Below are positions 19,885 through 30,476 of a stretch of 64,000 nucleotides of DNA, piece after piece. This stretch comes from Didymella arachidicola (Eukaryota > Ascomycota > Dothideomycetes > Pleosporales > Didymellaceae): NCBI GenBank assembly GCA_016630955.3, contig CM050001.1:124001-188000 (forward strand), read 5' to 3'. A model generated the notes under the pieces. The model had not been told where the DNA came from and ran no database searches. It saw nothing but the letters and a program-made list of their open reading frames with translations. Within the stretch, counting starts at the first letter, position 1, and every line of letters starts with the position of its first letter. The position numbers were made by a program, and so were the translations under genes.

Positions 19885-21757
19885 TCATCTTTCAAGAAGT
19901 GTCATGCGAAGTTTCAGTTCCTGCTTCAATCTGAGTGTAACACCGCCTCGCAGCGACTCCACGTTCTGATTTGGTTCCGCAAACTCCATCTTGAAGCGGC
20001 CAACTACAGCTGCAAGAAGACAGGCGAACTCGGCCTTTGCAAACGACATGCCAATGCAAGATCGTGGGCCTATTATACGTCAAATTCATCCATTCCGCGG
20101 TTCTGATGGAGAGCTCTTACCATGCATAAAGGTCAGATTTGCATAACTACTCACCGCACCACCACTAGATGCTTGAGAGGGGCTCATCCAGCGTTCGGGA
20201 TTGAACTCAAGAGCATCTTCTCCCCAAAGGGCCTTGGAGAAGTTTACTGCAGCTGGAACAAGCAGAATGTTGGTGCCTTCTGGAATTGTATGTCCCAATA
20301 TAGAAGTCTCGCGAACGCTCACCCGTCGCGTCAGTGGTACGGGTGTGTGGAACCTCAATACTTCGTTGCATACCGCACGGAGATATGTAAGCTTTTCCAT
20401 TGTTCTTGGAGTGGGACACCATGCATGCAACTTTGTTGAGGGTACCTCTGCCCAGAGCTCTTCTCTGAGGCGCTCTTGAATCTCTGGTCTTTGGCAAAGT
20501 GTGACAAGAGCCCATAACATGGTCGTAGAAACTGTTTCATGGCCTGCCGCTAGAAAGGTCATGACTTGATCGACTAGCGATTCATCTGTGAAGTGTCGCG
20601 ACTCCATGGCCACCGTCAGAATGTCCCGAGTGTGCTTCCCAGTCCCGACTTCCGGTGTCTGTCTCTTTCTATCGATCAACTTGGATGCTAATCGCCTAAC
20701 AGTCATTGCCCCCGCATACGTCTCACGGTTTTGTTTGAGGGGGAGTCGGCCTAGCCAAGCAACTGGGACAAGATTCTCCATCGTCTCAATAAAGGTCATT
20801 ACACCTTCACTATGGGCTTTGTGGAAGGTCTGATCATAAGCGGTGTTGAGCTCGTTCTCTGGTTCTGATAGAGCCCTGAAATCGTGTCCCATCCCAGCTA
20901 GGCCAATGATGTCGAGGGTAACGCGGCGAAGCCAGTCCGTCATGTTGACTGTTGCGCTGCTGTCTGTGGCTGACTGCTTAGTCGTTTGCTTTTGAGAAAT
21001 GGAATCGCCGATCGCTTCAACCATGTGGTAGGCTTTGGTCCAAAAAATCGGGTAAAGATCATCGATGAGTCGCGGGGAGAAGGCCGGTTGAAGGTGCTTG
21101 CGCTGTCTCTAGAGCGCCTGTCAGTTTCGATCATTGCATGCTCATCGCTCTTCGTAAAGATGTACTGACTTTATGTTCTTCTCCACTTGCCACCAACAGT
21201 CCGTACCCAAGGATCCTGCCCAAGCCTATCCGCATTTGTTTCGGCTTATCCCAATCGTAGTTTTTCGACACCATGACTTCCTTCAAAGCCTCTGGGCTCG
21301 TCAACATTAAGCGCTCTTGATTGCATACTGTCATTATCCTTATTATACCATCGTTCGATTGACTGTTGATCCAATCTTTCATTGGACTTCCCGACGGCTC
21401 CTGTAGTATTCGCCAAAGCTGACCATGAAAAAAGGATCCTCCCTAACCACGTTGTTTGATTAGAGGAATCACATTGCCGTCTGGTATTCTTACACGAGGT
21501 TGTGGAAAATGCCTTAGTGGACTGAACACCTTCGGATACAGTATGATTCTCCATATCGTGATAGCAATCAGACATGAGATGGAGCTCAAGACAACGAGCT
21601 GAGCGACGTTCGGCTTACAGACTTGGCGTAGTTGATGTATTGGCCAAAAGGCGGCGCAAATACAAAGTGATACAACAACTCCACTTATTAACATAGCTGT
21701 AGACATAAGTGAGTGTTGTGCAGCCAACTCAGCGTAATTGCAGAAACACTGCCGCAT
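19885..21757 (-). CDS. Cytochrome P450 (cluster P450 1)
   Basis: A four-exon gene: 21757-21494, 21442-21170, 21108-20121 and 20069-19885, with introns of 51-61 bp; about 569 aa. The N-terminus has one or two hydrophobic helices (MLISGVVVSLCICAAF and the next), so it is anchored in the endoplasmic reticulum. Family signatures: the I-helix oxygen-binding AAGHETVSTT, the ExxR motif in EVLRF, the PERW-type FNPERW, and the haem loop FMHGPRSCIG formed only after removal of the last intron. The C-helix EEHKRQRKHLQPAF is also rebuilt by splicing. It is an oxidative tailoring enzyme with unknown substrate. It is divergent from the PLP fusion gene. Confidence 0.9.
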
Positions 21758-22732
21758 TTTCTGGAGAGAAAGCCATTGGGACACTGAGACTTGATACTAC
21801 GGTATTGCCGGTCTACTTCCGTTTCTGGCATATCGTTTCGCAATTACTACCAGAGATTACACAGACTGATGGCGAGCTATAGCGCTATACCCTAGCAGTA
21901 CAACCGTGCATAGGGGTGTCACCCGTGGGAACCCCACGGCTTACGAAGTTGCTGCGGTCTTGATATGCCTTGATCCTTCGAGCCTCACGAGCACAGATGT
22001 CGCATGCGACTGCGTATGTCTGCATTTGTTGAGCGCATTAAGGGGTTTCTGACTGCAGGAAACGATGCATTACTTTAGCAGAATATGAGTTAAGCTGTGA
22101 ATGCCTTGTTGCATATTGCGAAAATCCTGCTGACTGTGCCGTGCGCAACGCATGCTTACTGTTGTTGTTATACCGTAGGTAAATCACGTTATGTTCGATA
22201 TTAAAGTATGACGTCACAGCTCCCGGCTCGGTGGTTTGACCGGCATACAGTATTGCGCGAGAGTCGCCTTTCTGAACGCAAGAATCCTAAATTGTCTTGC
22301 TCTGGTTTCAAGGAGCGAGATGTATACCCAAACACGAGCACCTGTGGGGCATCTGGAGTTGCACTTTTCTCTGTAAAAGCGAAAATCCCCACAGTAGACT
22401 ACTCAGTCGTGGCGAATCGCTTCTATGCAGACCCTAGTTTGGTTTCCGATTGTTCTGCCGAACGGATCGTATCTATAGTCGGCTGAATCCTCCTGCTGTT
22501 GAACATTTTGGATCTAGCGCTTTGAAACAAGTAAAGAATTTTGTTGCATAATCACTGTATAGATATTAGGATCTAATAAATATATCACGTGCAAGTAACC
22601 ACGTACAGTTGAGATCTTATACAAAGAGACAGAAGGCATGATCAAATCGTCATCACTCGCAAGCTTTCTATTATTGTCAGTTACTATTAATCGCACCATC
22701 AGCTTCGCGTTACATGCCAAGACCTCTATACG
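21758..22732. promoter_or_regulatory. Divergent promoter, P450 1 / PLP fusion gene
   Basis: 975 bp without a supportable gene. It contains a perfect 12-bp palindrome GTCGCATGCGAC at 21999-22010 and a perfect CRE-type palindrome TGACGTCA at 22209-22216. The latter is the site bound by fungal CRE/ATF-type bZIP factors. Whether either is used is unknown. Confidence 0.45.
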
Positions 22733-25321
22733 ATGCCACTCGCTCACGATGCCACGATCACCAATGGTGGAGACAGCCAAATCACACTCAGTGCGCTTGT
22801 AGAGGCCATTGAAGACGCCAGTGGAAGAATCTCTGGTCATGTCAATCATACGCCTACGATTCGATTACCTTGGCTTGATGTCCCAGGTCTTGAGGTTTGG
22901 GCCAAACTAGAATGCCAACAACACTCCGGCTCTTTCAAATATCGAGGGGCAATCAATGCGTTGCTTAAGACAACATCTCCGAGAATTATTACTGCATCAG
23001 CCGGGAACCATGCGCTGGCAACAGCATCGGCAGGCAAAGGACTGCATAAAAATGTTCACGTCGTGGCCCCAACAACGGCTTCCGATATTAAAGTCCGACG
23101 ATTGATGCACGATGCCAACGTAACACTGCTCGGAGAGAACCTATTCGAAGCCACGAAGGAGGCTCTGGCCATTGCTCAAGAATCGAAAGGCGACGATGAT
23201 GGTGGATTACACTTTTTGTCTCCATACGCGGATACAGGGGTTGTAGCAGGAGCCGGCACAGCAGTGGTTGAATCTTTTGAAGACGTTGGCCACTTCGATC
23301 ACGTCTTCGTCCCACTTGGAGGTGGTGGGCTTGCGGCTGCCGTTGGCGCCTGGTGCGCTCAGAAGGCACCATCCACGATGGTGCACTGTACTCACCCACA
23401 AATCTTCGGCCGGCAGTTTGCCACAGACAAAGACAAGAAGAACTCCATCTCTTCTCAACTCCTGAAGACGACTACGCCGACCTACTCTGATGGCTTGGCT
23501 GTCCAGCTAGTCAATCACACCCCGTTCGCAAGCATTTTAGACTCGACTATCCAATCGGTCATTCAGGTGTCAGAAACAGACACCGCTGTCGCGATTGCAC
23601 ATGCTTTACGGTTGCAGTCTCTACTCATCGAGGGCTCTGCTGCTACCACTATCGCTGGTTTGAGTCAGACCACAGTAACTCGCAGGTTGCAAGGTCGAGT
23701 TCTACTCTTACTTACCGGTGGAAACATATCGTCGAATGCAGTGGCCAAAGCATTGGTGTCTGATGTTCATGAGCCTGAGATGCGACATGAGCAAGGCTTA
23801 CGACACATCATCAGTTCCGTCGAACGTCATGGTTCTGTTGAGTTGAAGCAAAACATCAAAACGATTGCTGTGGATCAACACTCATCAATGAAGAACCATT
23901 GGGCGGTCTTGGTTTCTCGGTTACAAACTAGCGTCCTCGAGTTAGGAGAAAAGTATGACCAGAAAAACGCACTCGATCATCAGTTAGATGTGCAGGCCAG
24001 TCACTGGTGCGCCTCGAAATTCCGAAACATTCACCAACAGTTGACCTCGATGTGCGACGACTTCAGTAAGTCAGTGAACGAAGCTGTTCTCGTACAATCG
24101 AAACTTTGGGGCATTGAGGAACAATACCGGGTGTTATTGCAGATATATGCCATGCTGAGTAGTCTACTCGACAGAGCAAGTTCGGCGAACGACCAATCAA
24201 AGAGGGATTGGTATTTTGGGATCGAATCTCAGGATGCGAGCAAATGCAACTATGACCGCTACGGATCGCCTGAACTGCGAAAGGTTGAGCAGAACCTTCA
24301 GAACGCACTGCGACTGGGAGACCAAAAACCAATTGAGCTGCTCCTCACATCAAGTGGCATGGCTGCGTATCAAGTCATTCAAATCTTCCTGTTGCAGAAT
24401 TTGGGAAGGCATCCAACCATTGTTGTTCCGCCGTACATATACTTCGAGGCCTTAGAGCAACTTGAAGCGTTCCCGCACATAACACTACGTTACGCCCCTA
24501 CCTTCGATGCCGACGCCATCATCGATACAGCAGAGCAGAACAACGCCGATGTTGTATTTATAGATCCAGTTGCCAACATTGTCAGTCTTTCTGTCACAGA
24601 CATTCAGCATTTCGCACGCAAAGTCTCGAACAGGAGAAGCTGGAGCAAGCGAACCGTTGTCATAGACGGTACCATGGGGTCTGGAGGTTTGCCAGTGTTC
24701 GACTGGTTTGACGGGCCCCACAAGCCCACCGTTCTGTACTATGAAAGCGTCAGCAAGTACCTGCAGTTGGGTCTTGATCTGCAAATGGGGGGGTTACTAG
24801 TCTACCCATCTCATCTGGATAATGTTTTACGGACGATACGCCGAAACTCTGGCACGATCATGTACGGCAGGAATGCAGCTCTCTTGCCTCCAATCGATTA
24901 TCCGTTGTACCAATCCCGTATGTTGCGACTCACGGAGAATGCACAACGGTTCTCTGCGATACTCAGCGCGGCGCTTAAATCAAACGTCGATGTGCGGTAT
25001 CCGAAAGAGTGGAGAGAATACGGTTGGAGACATGGAGGTGCAATTGTCACTGTCCGCTTCCTTCAAGCGGGTATGAACAATAAGGAGGGTCTTGAAGCGT
25101 GTATCGAATTGGTTCTACGCGGCGCCGAAACTGTTGGCCTTCCTATGACTAAGGGCGTCAGCTTTGGATTCTCTACTACTCGACTTTCCTCAGCCTCCTC
25201 AATGGCTCAAGGCATGGACCCTTTCCTTCGGTTTTCAGTCGGATGCGATATGGATGTCGAGGCTTTGGGTGCGGTTGTGGTTAAAGGTGTCCGCAGTTAC
25301 ATAAGTGCGTTCGTGATCTAG
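22733..25321 (+). CDS. Two-domain PLP enzyme: Ser/Thr dehydratase-like + Cys/Met-type
   Basis: A single intronless frame of 862 aa joins two PLP enzymes of different fold. Residues about 35-345 are fold type II, as in threonine dehydratase or serine racemase: the PLP lysine K69 in SGSFKYRGA, the Asn of SAGNHALATASAGKG, and the glycine loop PLGGGGLAAAVG. Residues about 345-500 are a helical linker with no recognised domain. Residues about 500-862 resemble the fold type I gamma-family: YDRYGSPELRKVEQNL, SSGMAAYQVIQ, VVIDGTMGSGG and the lysine K675 in YESVSKYLQLGLDLQMGG. One chain could run successive eliminations or replacements on an amino acid. I know no characterised enzyme with this order. 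It is divergent from P450 1 and tail-to-tail with the acetyltransferase. Confidence 0.88.
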   Translation: MPLAHDATITNGGDSQITLSALVEAIEDASGRISGHVNHTPTIRLPWLDVPGLEVWAKLECQQHSGSFKYRGAINALLKTTSPRIITASAGNHALATASAGKGLHKNVHVVAPTTASDIKVRRLMHDANVTLLGENLFEATKEALAIAQESKGDDDGGLHFLSPYADTGVVAGAGTAVVESFEDVGHFDHVFVPLGGGGLAAAVGAWCAQKAPSTMVHCTHPQIFGRQFATDKDKKNSISSQLLKTTTPTYSDGLAVQLVNHTPFASILDSTIQSVIQVSETDTAVAIAHALRLQSLLIEGSAATTIAGLSQTTVTRRLQGRVLLLLTGGNISSNAVAKALVSDVHEPEMRHEQGLRHIISSVERHGSVELKQNIKTIAVDQHSSMKNHWAVLVSRLQTSVLELGEKYDQKNALDHQLDVQASHWCASKFRNIHQQLTSMCDDFSKSVNEAVLVQSKLWGIEEQYRVLLQIYAMLSSLLDRASSANDQSKRDWYFGIESQDASKCNYDRYGSPELRKVEQNLQNALRLGDQKPIELLLTSSGMAAYQVIQIFLLQNLGRHPTIVVPPYIYFEALEQLEAFPHITLRYAPTFDADAIIDTAEQNNADVVFIDPVANIVSLSVTDIQHFARKVSNRRSWSKRTVVIDGTMGSGGLPVFDWFDGPHKPTVLYYESVSKYLQLGLDLQMGGLLVYPSHLDNVLRTIRRNSGTIMYGRNAALLPPIDYPLYQSRMLRLTENAQRFSAILSAALKSNVDVRYPKEWREYGWRHGGAIVTVRFLQAGMNNKEGLEACIELVLRGAETVGLPMTKGVSFGFSTTRLSSASSMAQGMDPFLRFSVGCDMDVEALGAVVVKGVRSYISAFVI

Positions 25322-25630
25322 AGCTCGCGATGAGGCAATCGAGTGGCACAAAATTCGTCCATGTAGCGCAGTACAAGTGATTCCCAGGCCGTATCTCTCC
25401 TGTACTGATCTTCTTCTACCTATTATTCAACGCACGGGGCTTCTACGCAAACTGTAAGTGTCTCATTCCCGAGCAAAAGAAGAATCACAAAACCTTGCAC
25501 GCTTTGTTGGCTGACTGTAAGAGTGACGCTGCAGTGGACTTACGGTACTGGTATATCTGAGCAACTATGCAATTGGATGTGATATAACTAACGACCATGC
25601 ATGTCACCCCAGCATTCACAAACAACCTCT
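25322..25630. terminator. Convergent 3' intergenic region
   Basis: About 309 bp between the stop codons of two convergent genes. No gene is seen. It must hold both transcript ends, but no clear polyadenylation signal stands out. Confidence 0.35.
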
Positions 25631-26431
25631 CTAAGCCTGCCACCTCAGCACTACCACATCCAGCTCCGCAATTTCCTTACTTTCGGTCACAATCTGCTTT
25701 GGTAGATGTACCCGCCCAATTTCCTCACACCCATTACGCAGATATAATGGCAGCCCTGTTGCCGAACTGTCCCCAAAAACCTGGACATCTTCAGTCCACG
25801 CGCGAATGCCACACCACTCGATTAGTTTGTCCCCGATGCCCTGACGCTGGTAGTCTGGATCCACAGCCAGTGTCTTGAACTCTATCTTACTGGTTTTATC
25901 CTTCAGATATGTGGCGTGGATCGCTCCCGCTTGAGTGTAATACGAGTTAATGGTGGGGAGAGATATCGCGTAATTGGGGCGAATGGTTAAGGAGATGAGC
26001 TCCGAAAGCCAGGTGTTGAAACGGTGAAATGCTGTGATTCGTAAATACAAGAGTTTTGGGAAAGCTGAGAGCCTGATGATAGACCTACCTTTGCTCCATG
26101 AGTCTGGGTTCCATGTCGCTAGTTCCTCCTTACTTCCAGCACGAATGAATGTTGCGTATCCCACGACTTTCGATGTCGCCTTCTTCTGAGGAACAGAAGT
26201 AGCGGCCGCTTCGGGAGCTTGCTCTATCTCTGCCACTACGATGACCTGGCCCGGCGTATAGAGCATTTTCCAGAGGTCGTAGAGGAAGAATCGGCGATAG
26301 TCGAGGCTGTGGATATCCCGACGTGGGAAGAAATGCTCGTAAATAGGCTCTTTTTGGAAGGCCTCTGCGCCTATACGCGCAAGAATTGGAATATCTGCAG
26401 CGACGGCCTCGCGAGTCTTGACTTGGACCAT
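25631..26431 (-). CDS. GNAT-family N-acetyltransferase
   Basis: Up to 266 aa. The acetyl-CoA-binding motif is in LAVDPDYQRQGIGDKLIEW (Q-x-x-G-x-G type), preceded by FKTL, and the N-terminus TREAVAADIPILARIGAEAF is typical of fungal GNAT enzymes. An in-frame 57-bp segment (26088-26032) has a GTAGGT donor and a CACAG acceptor. Removing it joins SWSK to AFHRFNTW and gives about 247 aa, so it is probably an intron. GNAT enzymes acetylate amines; in a cluster of amino-acid enzymes it could protect or finish an amino group, which is inference. It is divergent from P450 2. Confidence 0.85.
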   Translation of the reverse strand: MVQVKTREAVAADIPILARIGAEAFQKEPIYEHFFPRRDIHSLDYRRFFLYDLWKMLYTPGQVIVVAEIEQAPEAAATSVPQKKATSKVVGYATFIRAGSKEELATWNPDSWSKGRSIIRLSAFPKLLYLRITAFHRFNTWLSELISLTIRPNYAISLPTINSYYTQAGAIHATYLKDKTSKIEFKTLAVDPDYQRQGIGDKLIEWCGIRAWTEDVQVFGDSSATGLPLYLRNGCEEIGRVHLPKQIVTESKEIAELDVVVLRWQA

Positions 26432-27076
26432 TGTAAACAGCTACAAAATCAGAACGACAGGCACGATATGCAAGGAAAGAGAGACAAAGCAGCGACTTCA
26501 ATGGACATAACCCGTGCGTTTCTATACTTAGCGAGGTTTCGCTTGACGCCGTTCATAAATAAATGCGGCTATCCAGGACCTGCGTCACGGCAGTGTATTG
26601 AAATGGACTACAGCTGTTCAGCATACGGACACACCGCAGCGGAGCTAAATTCTGACCAAGTAAGAGTGCATGAGCTCAATCAGGAAGTTCAAGGAGCGGG
26701 TGAAGTATGGCGTGATTACTGTATTACGAACGTGATATGGAGGGAGGGGGGGGGGATCTACCCAACCACTAACCTTTTTAAGCCCCAGAAGGATTCGCAC
26801 CTCCGTTTGGAATACCTTTAACCCCCACTCAAGGCGGGGTCAAACAAACTATTGCCCAGACACCTTTTTTTGAATGCAGAACATTATGCAATGCCGCCCT
26901 CGCGCCATAGTGTTGCTCTCTTGCGACAAGCCAGTACGCTTATCATGCGCTTCTGAAACTCAGGTGTGCTATCGCCGTCACTGTCAGCGCCACTGCTGTC
27001 TTTATTGCTGTCAAAGTTGCATTTTTCCTCTCTTCTCATCATATACTTCTCTCAGTTACAGATCTTTCTTGCTACA
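26432..27076. promoter_or_regulatory. Divergent promoter, acetyltransferase / P450 2
   Basis: 645 bp between head-to-head starts. It includes TTCTGACCAAG at 26650-26660 (also at 19120-19130) and a run of ten G at about 26748. No gene is supported; open frames here overlap the start of the acetyltransferase on the opposite strand. Confidence 0.45.
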
Positions 27077-28942
27077 ATGGCAATATCTCCCCTACACGCG
27101 ACTTTCACAGCCGTCGCGCTTTGCATACTCTACGTGTGCAAGCCCAATTCGCCTCTAAAATGAGCCCGTACTTACAAACAGCAGGTTACCCTTACTGTCA
27201 CACATCGATTGTTCTTCCATCCACTCGCAAAATATCCAGGACCATGGCTTGCCAAAATCACGTCCCTGTATGGAGCGTACCACTCTTTCAGTGGGGACAT
27301 TCACATCGATATATGGCGGTGCCATGAGAGATACGGTGATTTAATCACTCCGTTATAGTTCCCAATTTCCAGCTAACTATGGACTAGGCGATGTAGTGCG
27401 ATATGGGCCAAATCGCCTTCTCTTTAGGACGAACACCGCGCTGAAAGGTATATCCCACCACGCTATATCAGGCTGACACATAATTGGTAACCACTGGGTA
27501 TTCCCTTACTAATTCCCATATAGAGATCTACGGCTTCGGCAAAAACACTCGCAAAGCCGCTGCATATCACCAATTCCCAACAAAGTTTGCCTATAGCACA
27601 CACAACGCTGTGGACAAAGCAATGCACTTGCGCAAACGGAAGCTCGTCAAGCAGGCATTCTCGCCGAAGGGAACAGAGATTTGGCTTGGATCTGTGCTGC
27701 GCCATGTGCGTATCTTTTGCAATGAGCTGGGCGTGGGTTCCACGACTCATGCTGCAGGCGAGGATTCAAAATGGAGTGCGCCAAAGAAGATGTCAGATTA
27801 CTGTAAGTACCGCCCATCTAGCAAAACTAACGATCCACGAAGGTGCTGCTGAAAACAATTCCCAGGCCTATATCTCATGTCCGACATAGTCAGCGATGCT
27901 GTGTTCCACCAGCCGTTCTCGACGCTCACCGCTCCAGATAATAGACCTATCCTGCACCTGGTGCATCGGACCTATGAATGGATCGGTATTGTTTTCCAAG
28001 CCCCAAAGCTGGCTCAATACGGTCTGGACAACTATCTCATCCGTGGACTGGCGCAGGACCGTCAGAAATTGCGGACCGTCTTCGGCGGGCTGTTGAAAGC
28101 CAGGATGGCTAGTCCGTCTAAGGAAGAAGACATTCTGTCTGTTTATTTGAACTACACTGACCCTGACACGGGCAAGAGTTTTCCCACAAGCGAGATAGGG
28201 GCGGAAGCTTTGTTGTTGTTCGGCGCAGGTGAGATGACGAATTGCTTTCACTGTCCTGCACTGTGCCCTAACCAGTCTGACAGGACCTGATGCGACATCT
28301 ACATCTCTTGCATCTGCGTTCTTCTACCTTGTACGAAATACCGAGGCGTACAACAAGCTCTGCTCGGAAGTACGCACCACATTCTCAAGCGTAGAGGACA
28401 TTGTTCCTGGTCCCAAACTCAGTAGTTGCAAGTATTTGCGTGCATGTCTCGATGAAGCCATGCGGATGAATCCCGTGAATGGAGGAGCTCTTTGGCGTGA
28501 GGTCCTCCATGGTGGATTACTCATCGACGGACATCACATTCCTGCTGGTGTCGATTGTGGGGTAGGCATTTATAGCATTCATCACCAGGCTGACTATTAC
28601 CCACAACCATACCAGTATCGACCTGAGCGCTGGATTACAAGTGAGAATAATAGCGCAGCTGCAGTAGAGATGGCACAATCTGCGTGGGCGCCGTTCTCGA
28701 TTGGTCCAAGAGGCTGCGTGGGTAAAACGGTGGCTATCATGCAGTTGTCGGTCAGTCTCGCTACAGCAATCTTTCTGTATGACATGCGAACGCCCGCAAA
28801 TTCAGAATTGGCTAGGATTGGTGAAGGTATCAAGGGCAAGAAATTTCCTCGGGATCTCGAGTCAGAGTTCCAGGCAAAAGGGACTTTTTCCAGTATTCTG
28901 CATGGACCGATGGTCGAGTTCAGGAAGAGAGAAGACAGCTAA
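27077..28942 (+). CDS. Cytochrome P450 (cluster P450 2)
   Basis: Six exons rebuild one intact 522-aa protein: 27077-27133, 27185-27335, 27388-27447, 27524-27802, 27866-28228 and 28284-28942, with introns of 51-76 bp. The first exon encodes a short membrane anchor (MAISPLHATF onward). Then come RLFFHPLAKYPGPW, YGPNRLLF, the I-helix FGAGPDATSTS completed by splicing, the ExxR motif in DEAMR, FRPERW-like YRPERWI and the haem loop FSIGPRGCVG. The first donor (GTGTGC) is weak, so the first exon is the least certain. In unspliced sequence the gene looks broken, but it is not. It is a likely oxidative tailoring enzyme beside the acetyltransferase. Confidence 0.87.
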
Positions 28943-29269
28943 GTCTTTCAGATATCTGAGTTGTATCTATTTTCGGTGTATATGCATAACGTGCATATCT
29001 TCACTTCTGGGCGAGAAAGAGACCATCCCTGCTTTCTGTGTCGACCTTTTCAAGCGCTGCTGGCTCCAAGCTTCCAAGTATTACCTGCGATTGCTCTCGA
29101 TTCGTCGGCCGAAGTATGAGCCGTAAGTGTTTTGTGCCTTTGTGCCTTTGTCTCTTTGTGAAGCCTGTCAGGTGATCGTGGAAAAGCAGGTTATGCTGAA
29201 GTTCTTGTGAATAGACCTGTTGTACTGTGAGGTGCCTGTCGCAGGAGATTCGCCTATATACCTCAGGTA
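28943..29269. other. Gap between P450 2 and pogo element B
   Basis: 327 bp with no gene. A small direct repeat TTTGTGCC(T)TTGTGCC occurs near 29130-29150. It ends at the TA target of element B. Confidence 0.4.
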
Positions 29270-30476
29270 CCGTGTCCGTGCGCGTGATGCGCGGATTCGC
29301 GTGATGCGCCGAACCACCAAAACACCTCTATTATCTCAGCTCCACAACAACACAACGCAATGGGGTTACAAGAAGCGCTTGCAGAATGTGATACTTTTGC
29401 ATCTGGAGATGATTTTTCGTGGTCTAAAATAGCAGAAAAGCATGCTGTTGTGCGGTCAACGTTAACGCGCACGTGGAGGGGTGAGACGCGCCCGCATCAA
29501 GAGAAGGTTCTTGCACAGCAGAAGCTCACCCAACAACAAGAGGAGGAGCTTTTGAAGTATATAGAAGAGCTTACTGCTCGTCATATACCTCCTACAAGAG
29601 AGATGATCGCCAATTTCGTGTCAGCAGTCGCCCAGGAGCCAGTGAGCGAGAGCTGGGTTACCCGCTTTATCAACAAGTACAACATCCATCTCATCTCTCA
29701 ATACTCGCGGGTATGGACGCCAATCGCCACAACGCTGATTCCTACGCGAAGTACGAGCTCTACTTCAACTTACTACAGCGTAAGATCGCTGAGTATAAGG
29801 TTAACGCTGAGCACACGTACAATATGGATGAGAAGGGCTTCATGATAGGCATCACTACTAGGGCAAAACACGTGTTCAGTAGGCGTATGTGGGAGAAGAG
29901 GGAGGTCAAGGCATCACTTCAAGATGGCAATCGCGCCTGGATTACGCTGCTGGTGTGTGTGTGTGGTGATGGATCAGCTCTGCCGCCAGGTCTCATCTTC
30001 GAGTCTGCCAACAGCACCATCCAATCAAGCTGGGTGGAGGAAATACAGTCAGGGAAACACTCTGGGCTTGTTTCTTCCTCACCTTCTGGCTGGATCAACA
30101 ACGATATAGGCCTTGCCTGGCTTCAGCAGGTGTTTGATCGCTTCACCAAGACTAAGGCGCGGAGGAAGTGGCGCCTCCTAATCCTTGACGGCTACGGCTC
30201 CCATGTGACGATGGACTTTATCAACTACTGCGATCAGAACAAGATACTCCTGGCTATACTTCCTCCTCATTCAACCCATACGTTGCAGCCGCTTGATGTG
30301 GTGATGTTCAAGCCTCTGTCAACAGCGTATTCAAATAAGCTCACAACACACCTTCACAACGGCCAAGGATTGTCAGTAATTAAGAAGAGCAACTTCTTCC
30401 CCCTGTTCTGGAAGGCCTGGGAGAGTACGTTTACTCAGGGGCTAATACTTAAGTCCTTTGAGACGACGGGTATATC

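Noticed and set aside
19041..26470. CAGGCACGAT shared between 19061-19070 and 26458-26467 as a regulatory motif
   Set aside because: A 10-base match between two regions of this size is expected by chance about half the time, and the orientation and distance to the genes differ.
26219..26821. 200-codon plus-strand frame upstream of P450 2
   Set aside because: It overlaps the acetyltransferase on the other strand, whose motifs are clear; its own product has no protein family features.
26740..26830. tRNA-like sequence near the G10 run
   Set aside because: A GGATTCGCACCTCC stretch resembles a T-loop region, but no acceptor stem or cloverleaf could be paired.
27077..28942. Second P450 as a pseudogene
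   Set aside because: All apparent breaks coincide with 51-76-bp introns with GT-AG ends, and the joined protein has every P450 signature.
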